Below are positions 6,354-11,171 of a stretch of 11,326 nucleotides of DNA, one piece after another. This DNA comes from Deltaproteobacteria bacterium. Its GTDB lineage: Bacteria > Desulfobacterota > Syntrophia > Syntrophales > UBA2210. The notes under the pieces are model-generated. The model was not told where the DNA came from. It was given only the letters and a program-made list of their open reading frames with translations, and searched no databases. A program made the position numbers and the translations under genes. The DNA is taken from positions 1-11,326 of the forward strand of contig JAFCZZ010000026.1 in NCBI GenBank assembly GCA_019314085.1. The letters are read 5' to 3'. Position 1 is the stretch's first letter. Each line of letters begins with the position of its first letter.

Positions 6354-6381
6354 GCTTATATACTTTTAAAGGTAAAACTTA
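6354..6381 (+). promoter_or_regulatory. Winged-helix gene promoter with operator (copy 4)
   Basis: TATA box CTTATATAC (6355-6363) is followed by ACTTTTAAAGGTAAAACT (6362-6379), an imperfect copy of the shared inverted repeat. The predicted start coincides with the ATG at 6385, so the message is leaderless. As in copy 3, the site lies between TATA box and start, compatible with autorepression. Confidence 0.7.
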
Positions 6382-6384
6382 GTG

Positions 6385-6639
6385 ATGACAGCGGTCCTGA
6401 AGTCCCCAAGGAAGTTTGAGATCCTGAGGCTCATAAACGAGAGGGAGAGGGTGACCTCCAGGGAGCTCGCCGAGCTGACGGGCCTGGAGCTCCCCCACGT
6501 TTCCAAAATGCTCCACCGGTACGTGAGCGAGGGTCTGATCAGGAGGGAGCCAATAGGCGGCAGGGGCGGCCCCTTCTCGTACGAGCTCACGGACCCGGGG
6601 AGAAGAAGGCTTTTTTATTTTTTTAAAATTTCAAAATAA
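6385..6639 (+). CDS. Winged-helix transcription regulator (84 aa)
   Basis: A single winged helix-turn-helix domain. Helix 1 is KFEILRLINERE, helix 2 TSRELAELTG (24-33), recognition helix ELPHVSKMLHRYVSEGLI (35-52), and wing RREPIGGRGGPFSYELTDPGRRRL. This arrangement is that of MarR/ArsR-like archaeal regulators. The last residues (LFYFFKISK) are encoded by a T/A run unlike the rest of the gene. The ATG at 6385 is leaderless; GTG at 6382 is adjacent in frame. Its promoter carries the shared operator, so it is the leading candidate for the protein that binds all six copies and represses itself and the helicase-integrase operon. That link is inferred; the AbrB protein at 10584 is the alternative. 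Confidence 0.8.
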   Translation: MTAVLKSPRKFEILRLINERERVTSRELAELTGLELPHVSKMLHRYVSEGLIRREPIGGRGGPFSYELTDPGRRRLFYFFKISK

Positions 6640-6706
6640 AAAATTAAATAAATTTTACAATTAATTACCAAAAAGTTTATATACTTAAAGTTTCATTTTA
6701 AATCGA
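6607..6706. other. Extremely AT-rich segment, candidate replication origin or junction
   Basis: About 100 bp made almost wholly of A and T runs, between GC-rich coding regions. It covers the last codons of the winged-helix gene and the 67-bp gap after it, including the next promoter. It contains no clear iterons. It could be a DNA-unwinding element, a terminator (T6 and T7 runs at about 6611-6624) or a module junction. Confidence 0.45.
6675..6684 (+). promoter_or_regulatory. TATA box of the 86-aa gene
   Basis: GTTTATATAC with its centre about 27 bp before the ATG at 6707, so the message should be leaderless. The sequence downstream (ACTTAAAGTTTC) only weakly resembles the shared operator. 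Confidence 0.7.
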
Positions 6707-6967
6707 ATGAAAAAAGAAAAAATAGTTGAAAAGGTCGTGGTTCGCTTCAAAGCAGATTGGGACGAAAAGGACCCGATCCACGAACTCGTTTTTGACACCG
6801 AACTAGAAGCCCAAGAGTGGATCGAAAGGGCCGGCAGCGATGGCATAATAGAAGTCAAAAGAGTTCCAGGGGTCTACAAAAAGCAGCTATACCGTAACGG
6901 TTTCCTCACCGGGACCTATGGAAAGGTTTGGGTCCCCCTGGAGGAAGAGGAGGGTTTACATGAATAA
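6707..6967 (+). CDS. Hypothetical protein (86 aa), upstream of the clamp-like gene
   Basis: A charged alpha/beta protein. KIVEKVVVRFKADWDEKD is followed by a helix (FDTELEAQEWIERAGS, about 29-44), then IIEVKRVPGVYKKQLYRNG and GKVWVPLEEEEG. The strand-helix-strand order suggests a compact fold; no known motif is seen. The leaderless ATG at 6707 is fixed by the TATA box at 6675. Codons are noticeably richer in AAA and GAA than in the helicase and integrase. Its last codons overlap the start of the clamp-like gene by 8 nt and contain that gene's ribosome site (GGAGGG), so the two are co-expressed. It could be a partner or modulator of the clamp-like protein, which is only a guess from gene order. 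Confidence 0.65.
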   Translation: MKKEKIVEKVVVRFKADWDEKDPIHELVFDTELEAQEWIERAGSDGIIEVKRVPGVYKKQLYRNGFLTGTYGKVWVPLEEEEGLHE

Positions 6968-7511
6968 AGTTGACATCGACCTAAGGGCCCTGGCCAAAGC
7001 TTTCCAAGATGGCGAATACGTACCCCAACTGGACATGATGCTAGACCGTACACATGTGACGGCCATCAAGGGTTTGGGGAACCCCTTGGAATTGCCCCAA
7101 AGGGATCCGTCGGAAATCGCGGTTGATCCCGAAGTTGAGTCTTGGCATCCCGTTGGCTTCAACACAAGCGCTAGGGTGGATCATCAGGAGCTGAAAAAGT
7201 GCATCCTAGACGTTTCGAGGATATCCAAGGGATACGCGTTTAAGCTGAAGATCGCCGGCGGAAAGGTGGAGCTAGCAGCGGATGACGGAAGAGAGGAGAA
7301 CGAACGGATCGACTACCAAGCGGAGATCCCGGCCGAGACCGAGGGAAAGGCCGAAACCTGGCTTAACCCGAAGTTGGCCTATGATTTCTTCAAGATCTTC
7401 AAAGCAAACGGGCCGATAACCGTCAAGCTGAGTGACAACGAGGGAGCCAAGATAGCTGCGTTCGAGCTGGACGGTGCGGAGTACTACATAGCCCCCATGG
7501 TGATAGACTAA
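6960..7511 (+). CDS. Putative DNA sliding-clamp-like protein (183 aa)
   Basis: The C-terminal 110 residues read like one sliding-clamp domain: VDHQELKKCILDVSRI (73-88, helix), AFKLKIAGGKVELAADD (93-109), an acidic loop, then ETWLNPKLAYDFFKIFK (132-148), ITVKLSDNEG (153-162) and IAAFELDGAEYYIAPMVID (165-183). PCNA and beta-clamp domains commonly have an NpkYLxDxLK-type helix, a strand, and a terminal YxxAP or YxxMP strand. Residues 1-70 match less well, so this is shorter than usual PCNA (about 245 aa) and could be reduced or divergent. ATG 6960 is chosen for GGAGGG seven bases upstream; a longer start at 6918 lies inside the preceding gene. Inferred role: processivity or recruitment factor in element replication. 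No PIP-box partner was identified here. Confidence 0.45.
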   Translation: MNKVDIDLRALAKAFQDGEYVPQLDMMLDRTHVTAIKGLGNPLELPQRDPSEIAVDPEVESWHPVGFNTSARVDHQELKKCILDVSRISKGYAFKLKIAGGKVELAADDGREENERIDYQAEIPAETEGKAETWLNPKLAYDFFKIFKANGPITVKLSDNEGAKIAAFELDGAEYYIAPMVID

Positions 7512-7513
7512 TG

Positions 7514-7534
7514 CTTTTCCCTTTCTTCTTCTTT
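7514..7534 (+). terminator. Polypyrimidine terminator tract
   Basis: A run of 21 pyrimidines (CTTTTCCCTTTCTTCTTCTTT) begins two bases after the clamp-like gene's stop. Similar C/T tracts follow three other genes in this half of the window, matching the U-rich intrinsic terminators of archaea. Confidence 0.6.
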
Positions 7535-7579
7535 GTGGGTTCGAATCCCACAACCGAAAGACGCGGGTTCAAATCCCGC
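7535..7579 (+). other. Tandem tRNA T-arm sequences, candidate attP
   Basis: GTGGG-TTCGAAT-CCCAC (7535-7551) and GCGGG-TTCAAAT-CCCGC (7563-7579) each have a perfect 5-bp stem and a seven-base loop that fits the tRNA T-loop pattern TTCRANY. They are 11 bases apart. No D-arm, anticodon arm or 5' acceptor strand is present, so neither is a complete tRNA gene. Integrases commonly use the T-arm and 3' end of a host tRNA as attachment core, and this element encodes one, so this intergenic stretch is the best candidate attP. Two different arms are unusual. Confidence 0.5.
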
Positions 7580-7582
7580 CAC

Positions 7583-7614
7583 GTTAACAAAATGTTAACC
7601 GTTAAGCTTATAAG
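7583..7614 (+). promoter_or_regulatory. Promoter with a distinct GTTAACA palindrome
   Basis: A perfect inverted repeat GTTAACA-AAA-TGTTAAC (7583-7599) lies eight bases upstream of the TATA box CTTATAAG (7607-7614), with another GTTAA at 7601-7605. The predicted start near 7636 precedes the ribosome site GGAGGG of the 328-aa gene. This site differs from the ACTTTAC operator and suggests a second regulator. Confidence 0.65.
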
Positions 7615-7649
7615 GGAGGGTGAACGGATTATAACCGGAGGGAAAAAGG

Positions 7650-8636
7650 ATGAGGATAACCGGAAGGGCTAGGTTCGGCGTTTCGCTGGTGTACAAGGTC
7701 GGCGGGATCCTTGGGGAAATGAGGTTTACCAATTTGACCGAGCGCGAGGCTAGGGAAACCATCCAGGAACGAGGGAGACCGAGCGACGTAACCGTTAGCA
7801 AGGAAAACAAGGAGAGCCAAGCAACCGACACGCTACAAGAGGCCCAAGAGCTAGCGAATCGGCTAAGGCGGGAACTCGGCTATAACCCCCTGAGCTTCAG
7901 CAGGTCACAACGGACGACTAGGACCCTTTGGGTAAACGGGAAGGCCTTTAGAGTACGGGACGGGCCCGGAAAGTGGAGGCTGATGAGGAACCAGATGACA
8001 AGGATCCTAGAGATCACGAAACCCGAGGATTGGCTTTTTGCCCTGGACGGCCATTTTGACGGGCAAATAGACGGTTGGGCGTACGGCGACGGCAAATATA
8101 AACCGGCCACCCCCGGACTCATCCACCGGATCAGGGAAGACCTGCAACGCTACGAGGGTACATATGTGGACTTCAACACGGAACCGAAGGATACCTTCGG
8201 CAACCCCCAGGAGGTGGGGGTTTTCGAGATCTGGAACCTGGCGATTTTCAGCTACCGGCTGAAACCGCGGGATGGCTTGGTTAGGTTCGAGGACGGGAAA
8301 AACGAAATCCCGGACATCATCGACCTGAGCGAGTTAGAAGCACCGAAAACCCAAAATTTGCCCGAACCACCTAGAGACGACGAAAAAGCCGAAATTTTGG
8401 ACGGGATCCAGCCCATAGCGAAAACCTTCAACCTCAGCGAGGACGAGGCGGCCAAGGTCCTAGCGGCCCTCTCCAGCGCGATACAGAACACGGAAAACCC
8501 GGCCCAGGCGATCGAGCGGTTCACCTCGCTGGCCCCCAGGGAGCTAAGAAAGGCGTTCATGCTTGGGTTCCTGCTCAGCGTGGCCGCGATCGTCAACACG
8601 GCGGAAAAAAACGGGAGGCCGGACTACATAGGGTGA
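7650..8636 (+). CDS. Unrecognised 328-aa protein
   Basis: Not recognised. The ATG at 7650 is seven bases after GGAGGG. Residues 1-35 look like short strands (ARFGVSLVYKVGGILGEMRF). Residues 36-85 are charged and helical (TLQEAQELANRLRREL). Residues 90-215 are a mixed alpha/beta core with several Trp and Asp (DWLFALDGHFDGQIDGWAYG at 127-146, then FNTEPKDTFGN, FEIWNLAIFSYRLK). An acidic, proline-containing linker (228-246) leads to a helical C-terminal domain (253-320) ending in a hydrophobic helix (AFMLGFLLSVAAIVNT). The D-x-H-x-D-G-x-I-D-G cluster at 133-142 might be a metal site or calcium-like loop, but that is speculative. It is the only gene of its unit, between the GTTAACA promoter and a polypyrimidine terminator. 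Confidence 0.75.
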   Translation: MRITGRARFGVSLVYKVGGILGEMRFTNLTEREARETIQERGRPSDVTVSKENKESQATDTLQEAQELANRLRRELGYNPLSFSRSQRTTRTLWVNGKAFRVRDGPGKWRLMRNQMTRILEITKPEDWLFALDGHFDGQIDGWAYGDGKYKPATPGLIHRIREDLQRYEGTYVDFNTEPKDTFGNPQEVGVFEIWNLAIFSYRLKPRDGLVRFEDGKNEIPDIIDLSELEAPKTQNLPEPPRDDEKAEILDGIQPIAKTFNLSEDEAAKVLAALSSAIQNTENPAQAIERFTSLAPRELRKAFMLGFLLSVAAIVNTAEKNGRPDYIG

Positions 8637-8646
8637 TCAGAAAATG

Positions 8647-8667
8647 TCCCCCCTTTCTTTTTTCTTT
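8647..8667 (+). terminator. Polypyrimidine terminator tract
   Basis: A C-run then TTTCTTTTTTCTTT, about ten bases after the 328-aa gene's stop. It runs into operator copy 5. Confidence 0.55.
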
Positions 8668-8680
8668 ACCGTAGTAAAGT
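8663..8680 (+). promoter_or_regulatory. Shared operator (copy 5) with poor TATA box
   Basis: TCTTTAC-CGTA-GTAAAGT, with 6-bp perfect arms. In the matching copy 6 the right arm continues into TTTATATG; here it continues into TTTCAAGC, so the TATA box is degenerate. It precedes the 220-aa gene, whose leader is long. Confidence 0.6.
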
Positions 8681-8692
8681 TTCAAGCTCATA

Positions 8693-8737
8693 CGGGACCG
8701 GATCCCGCAGGAGCCCGGGGGGCGGAGGAAGCCCCCC
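8693..8737 (+). other. Two GC-rich hairpins ahead of the 220-aa gene
   Basis: CGGGA-CCGGA-TCCCG (8693-8707) and GGGGGGC-GGAGGAA-GCCCCCC (8717-8737) are perfect stems of 5 and 7 bp. The second loop contains GGAGG, a ribosome-site mimic. Together with the purine-rich stretch to 8799 they fill a 163-bp gap with no ATG or GTG opening a usable reading frame. If transcription starts near 8710, only the second hairpin is in the message. Confidence 0.5.
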
Positions 8738-8799
8738 CGCCCGGAGGAGGAACCCCGAAAGCAGAGAGGGGCGGGCGGAAAAGAAGGAGGTAAAAGAGG

Positions 8800-9462
8800 A
8801 TGAGTGAGGAATCACGACCACCCGTGGCGGAAGCCGCGGACCTCCTGGAAGTACTGACGTACCTCCAGGAGAAGGAGGAAAGCCTATCGAGGCACAGTAA
8901 CAAATTGCGCAAAGCTGTGGCGAGGATCTTCGGCGTTTTCGGCGACGATAGGCATTGCCAGATTTGTGGACAACACTATAATGCGCATTTTCCTCGATGG
9001 AAGGTGCACTATGCCGATTTCTACGAGTACTACCATGCGAATGACGAACAAGAAGTGAGAATGCTTGCCGAGCGGGACGGGATCACGAACATCGACAGAA
9101 TCGAGAAAGTCGAGGAAGCGGCGATCACGGACCACAAGTTCGTCCCCAAAGTTTACGTGAGCTTGAGCATCCGGGACGAGAGGTGGTTCGCGAGCGAGCG
9201 GGATGAAAGCGGGGAAATCACAGACTACTACTTGGCGATGCGGAAAGGGGAAATGGTCATTGAGGCTTACGACCATGAGTGGCTGGAGTCGACAACAATC
9301 TATCCCCACAATCTCTCGCGGAAGAATCTGAAGAAACTTGTGCAGTCGGGGAGGATCCCGGCTTTCATCAGGCTCATGGCCGAGAGGGTAACAGCGGAAG
9401 AACGAGAGGTCAGGGAGCTTGCGGAGATCGCGGAAAAGCTGGCGAAAGCTGTGGAGGGATAA
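8800..9462 (+). CDS. Zinc-binding protein of unknown family (220 aa)
   Basis: The ATG at 8800 follows AAGGAGGTAAAAGAGG, a strong ribosome site. The N-terminus is helical (AADLLEVLTYLQEKEESLSRHSNKLRKAVARIF). Then CQICGQHYNAHFPRWKVH (C53, C56, with H63 and H70) gives a likely C2H2-type zinc site. Residues 73-85 are aromatic-rich (FYEYYHANDE). The middle part is mixed alpha/beta with many acidic residues, and residues 190-219 form a charged helix likely to coil (VTAEEREVRELAEIAEKLAKAV). No enzyme motif is recognised. The next zinc-finger gene begins one base after its stop, so the two zinc proteins are a pair. Its leader carries operator copy 5 and two hairpins. Confidence 0.7.
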   Translation: MSEESRPPVAEAADLLEVLTYLQEKEESLSRHSNKLRKAVARIFGVFGDDRHCQICGQHYNAHFPRWKVHYADFYEYYHANDEQEVRMLAERDGITNIDRIEKVEEAAITDHKFVPKVYVSLSIRDERWFASERDESGEITDYYLAMRKGEMVIEAYDHEWLESTTIYPHNLSRKNLKKLVQSGRIPAFIRLMAERVTAEEREVRELAEIAEKLAKAVEG

Positions 9463-9463
9463 G

Positions 9464-9643
9464 ATGCCTACGTGCTACATATGCGGAAAAACAATCAGAG
9501 GACGATACGCACACGACGAAGCGGGAGCGATATGCATCGGGTGCGTCAGGGCGATGGCGCACGGAGATGTTCCAGGGGGGCCCGAACGGGAGGAAACGAT
9601 CCGGTGGGCCAAGGAGCAACTGCGCAGGATCCGGAGGATCTAA
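9464..9643 (+). CDS. Zinc-finger mini-protein (59 aa)
   Basis: MPTCYICGKTIRGRYAHDEA, then GAICIGCVRAMA: ligands C4-x2-C7 and C24-x2-C27 make a classic four-cysteine zinc ribbon or knuckle. The remainder is a charged helix (REETIRWAKEQLRRIRRI) that could contact nucleic acid. The ATG at 9464 is set by GGAGGGATAAG; longer in-frame starts lie within the preceding gene. It is separated from that gene's stop by one base. A polypyrimidine tract follows the stop. Likely a small DNA- or RNA-binding or adaptor protein; no family named. Confidence 0.7.
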   Translation: MPTCYICGKTIRGRYAHDEAGAICIGCVRAMAHGDVPGGPEREETIRWAKEQLRRIRRI

Positions 9644-9669
9644 TCTCTCCCTTCCCCTTTTTTTCTTTT
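9644..9669 (+). terminator. Polypyrimidine terminator tract
   Basis: Twenty-six pyrimidines including a TTTTTTT run directly after the zinc-finger gene. It ends only a few bases before the ATG of the PP-loop enzyme, so either that gene relies on read-through or the tract is a weak terminator. Confidence 0.5.
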
Positions 9670-9674
9670 ATAGG

Positions 9675-10337
9675 ATGAAGTACTATCTAAGTCACGGCGG
9701 TGGCGTGAATTCAACTGCTTTAATGCTACTTTTGGAGAAGAAGGGAATCGACTTTGAATCAATCTTCGTAGACCACGGGGGCGACTACCCCGAAACTTAC
9801 GAGTACATTGATTACCTGCGCAGCTTAGGGCACAAGATAACCACCATCGTGCCAGATGTGCAAGGGTTCAAAACCATTGAGGAGTTTTGCTTGAAAAAGC
9901 ATGTGATTCCGACAAGGAAGCTGAGATTTTGCACCTTCAGGTTCAAACTCCGCCCCATGTACAAATACGTCGAGAAGCCATGCATCCTCTACGTCGGAAT
10001 AAGTGCTGACGAGTCTAGGAGGATCTCGGGCTACAAGGAGGGCAAGGGCGGTGTCAAACAAGAATATCCGCTTGTCGAGTGGGGGATCACTAGACAAAAA
10101 TGCATACAGATCATCGAAGAAGCAAAATTGAGAGTTCCGCGAAAATCTGGGTGCTGGCTATGCCCCTTTATGCCCAGAAAGGAAGTTAGAAGGCTCTACC
10201 TAGAACACCCAGATCTCTATCAAAGACGAAAGGCTCTAGAGAAAAATTGCCGGAGAAAAGACCTTTACTTGGAGCCTGGGATCCCTATCGAGAAATTAGC
10301 CCTAGAGGATGTGCCCCCTTTAACGAGATGGATGTAA
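9675..10337 (+). CDS. PAPS-reductase-like PP-loop (adenine nucleotide alpha hydrolase) enzyme, 220 aa
   Basis: Residues SHGGGVNSTALM (6-17) form the PP-loop. FVDHGGDYPETYEYIDYL (31-48), RKLRFCTFRFKLRP (C86; 81-94), GISADESRR (108-116), EYPLVEWGI (130-138) and SGCWLCPFMP (C160, C163) are the conserved blocks of phage-type 'PAPS reductase-like' proteins. The family adenylates or pyrophosphorolyses substrates; members act in sulfur transfer, tRNA thiolation or DNA modification, and the substrate here cannot be read from sequence. The three cysteines could bind a metal or FeS cluster. The ATG at 9675 is required to keep the PP-loop; much longer upstream starts lie in other genes. Its ribosome site (TAGG) is weak. 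It is AT-richer than the neighbouring GC-rich genes, hinting at separate acquisition. Confidence 0.82.
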   Translation: MKYYLSHGGGVNSTALMLLLEKKGIDFESIFVDHGGDYPETYEYIDYLRSLGHKITTIVPDVQGFKTIEEFCLKKHVIPTRKLRFCTFRFKLRPMYKYVEKPCILYVGISADESRRISGYKEGKGGVKQEYPLVEWGITRQKCIQIIEEAKLRVPRKSGCWLCPFMPRKEVRRLYLEHPDLYQRRKALEKNCRRKDLYLEPGIPIEKLALEDVPPLTRWM

Positions 10338-10362
10338 ACTTTAGACCCGTAAAGTTTATATG
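10338..10362 (+). promoter_or_regulatory. Promoter with shared operator (copy 6)
   Basis: ACTTTAG-ACCC-GTAAAGT (10338-10355) abuts the TATA box TTTATATG (10355-10362), which is preceded by the stop of the PP-loop gene at 10337. The predicted start is near 10384, giving a leader of about 25 nt with the ribosome site AAGGAGGTG for the 56-aa gene. Confidence 0.75.
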
Positions 10363-10408
10363 CAATGAACGGCAATATATGGCGGAAAAAGACAAGGAGG
10401 TGAAAAGG

Positions 10409-10579
10409 ATGGAGGTGCACATATATAAAAACGGCGACGAGGTAAGGGTGGAAGGAAAGGGCTCGGTTTCGGAGATCCGCGAGGACGCCCTGAGGCTGGC
10501 CAAGGACATCGACGAGACCATAGTGGCCCCCCGGCTGAAGCAGCTCGCCGAGGACCTGAGAGCCTACATAGGGAAGTAA
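10409..10579 (+). CDS. Hypothetical small protein (56 aa)
   Basis: The ATG at 10409 follows AAGGAGGTG by six bases, the strongest ribosome site nearby. The protein is a strand pair (MEVHIYKNGDEVRVEGKG), then a long acidic helix region (SEIREDALRLAKDIDETIVAPRLKQLAEDLRAY). A beta-hairpin plus helix of this size could be a dimerisation or DNA-binding unit, but no family is recognised. It starts a run of closely packed genes (AbrB regulator, two zinc ribbons, ATPase) with a 4-base gap to the next. An earlier in-frame ATG at 10379 would add ten residues but lies at or before the predicted start of transcription. Confidence 0.65.
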   Translation: MEVHIYKNGDEVRVEGKGSVSEIREDALRLAKDIDETIVAPRLKQLAEDLRAYIGK

Positions 10580-10583
10580 GACC

Positions 10584-10817
10584 ATGGGGGAGGAGATCAA
10601 CAAGGCCCTGGGGGCCCTCAAGGAGCTCGACGCGAGGCTGAGTTCGCTGAGGGTCCCCTCCCTGTTCGGCGGCAAGCGGGAAGCGGTGTTCAAGGCGAGG
10701 ATCCTCGGGGAGAACAGGATAACCATCCCAGCGGAAGAGGTCGAGGCCCTGGGGCTGAAGAAAGGGGACCTAGTGCAGGTAGTCCTATCGAAGGTCGAGA
10801 AGGAGGCGGGGAAATGA
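10584..10817 (+). CDS. SpoVT/AbrB-type DNA-binding regulator (77 aa)
   Basis: Residues 36-71 (FKARILGENRITIPAEEVEALGLKKGDLVQVVLSKVE) are a standard AbrB swapped-hairpin domain: the R-ITIP-x3-ALGLKKGDxV pattern is the family signature. These dimerise to bind DNA in transition-state regulators and antitoxins. The N-terminal 30 residues (EEINKALGALKELDARLSSL) form a helix likely to extend dimerisation. It follows the 56-aa gene by four bases with no strong ribosome site, and its stop overlaps the next ATG (ATGA). No toxin-like gene is adjacent, so a transcription role is preferred over antitoxin. It is a second candidate for the protein binding the ACTTTAC or GTTAACA palindromes, and operator copy 6 controls its operon. 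Confidence 0.85.
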   Translation: MGEEINKALGALKELDARLSSLRVPSLFGGKREAVFKARILGENRITIPAEEVEALGLKKGDLVQVVLSKVEKEAGK

Positions 10818-10984
10818 CCAGGAAGTGCAAGAACTGCGGGTTCGTGTTCGAGCTACCGAGGACCGAGTGGCGCCCCCGCAGCCTGAACCCGGGGCGGCTC
10901 TATGCGCTGGCCCCCGAGGCGCTCTACTACCCGGTCGAGGTGTGCCCGAGGTGCGGATCCGATGCTATTGAGAACCTGCAATGA
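10814..10984 (+). CDS. Zinc-ribbon mini-protein (56 aa)
   Basis: MTRKCKNCGFVFEL and EVCPRCGSDAIENLQ supply C5-x2-C8 and C44-x2-C47, a zinc ribbon with a 35-residue insert (PRTEWRPRSLNPGRLYALAPEALYYP is split into two stretches, each rich in Pro/Tyr). The ATG at 10814 overlaps the AbrB stop (ATGA), so the two are translationally coupled. Zinc ribbons of this small size often bridge to nucleic acids or to RNA polymerase, but the exact role is unknown. A polypyrimidine tract follows its stop. Confidence 0.75.
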   Translation: MTRKCKNCGFVFELPRTEWRPRSLNPGRLYALAPEALYYPVEVCPRCGSDAIENLQ

Positions 10985-10985
10985 G

Positions 10986-11013
10986 CCTTTCCTCCCCCTT
11001 TTCTTTTTCCCCT
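10986..11013 (+). terminator. Polypyrimidine terminator tract
   Basis: Twenty-eight pyrimidines (C/T runs with TTTTCTTTTT) starting just after the zinc-ribbon gene. It resembles the tracts at 7514, 8647 and 9644. Confidence 0.6.
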
Positions 11014-11027
11014 ACAAAGGTGATGGG

Positions 11028-11171
11028 ATGGGAAGATACCGTTGCCCAAGATGCGGGAGCGACCAGGCCCTTGACGGCCGGGACCTGATCCCGAGCCAGC
11101 CCGGGTGGTTCAGGTGCTTCCGCTGCGGAACCTGGTGGAGGGTACGGGAGGTGAGAGAGTTCCATGCCTAA
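11028..11171 (+). CDS. Zinc-ribbon mini-protein (47 aa)
   Basis: MGRYRCPRCGSDQALDG and WFRCFRCGTWWRV place ligands at C6, C9, C30 and C33, a four-cysteine zinc ribbon of the kind found in TFIIB/TFS and in primase or ATPase partner proteins. The ATG at 11028 follows AAAGGTGATGGG; the longer in-frame ORF from 10902 is discarded because it overlaps the previous gene and the pyrimidine tract. Its last codons overlap the ATPase start by 8 nt. No TATA box is seen between the tract and this gene, so it may be transcribed by read-through. Function unknown. Confidence 0.72.
   Translation: MGRYRCPRCGSDQALDGRDLIPSQPGWFRCFRCGTWWRVREVREFHA

Noticed and set aside
7535..7590. Complete tRNA gene
   Set aside because: Only T-arm-like hairpins are present; no D-arm, anticodon arm or matching acceptor strand upstream. 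Treating the first hairpin as an anticodon arm (CGA) leaves no 5' half.
9279..9674. Long N-terminal extension of the PP-loop enzyme
   Set aside because: It runs out of frame through two zinc-protein genes and a pyrimidine tract; the conserved domain begins at ATG 9675.
10379..10408. Earlier ATG for the 56-aa gene
   Set aside because: It lies about 20 bp from the TATA centre, at or before the expected start of transcription, while ATG 10409 has an ideal ribosome site.
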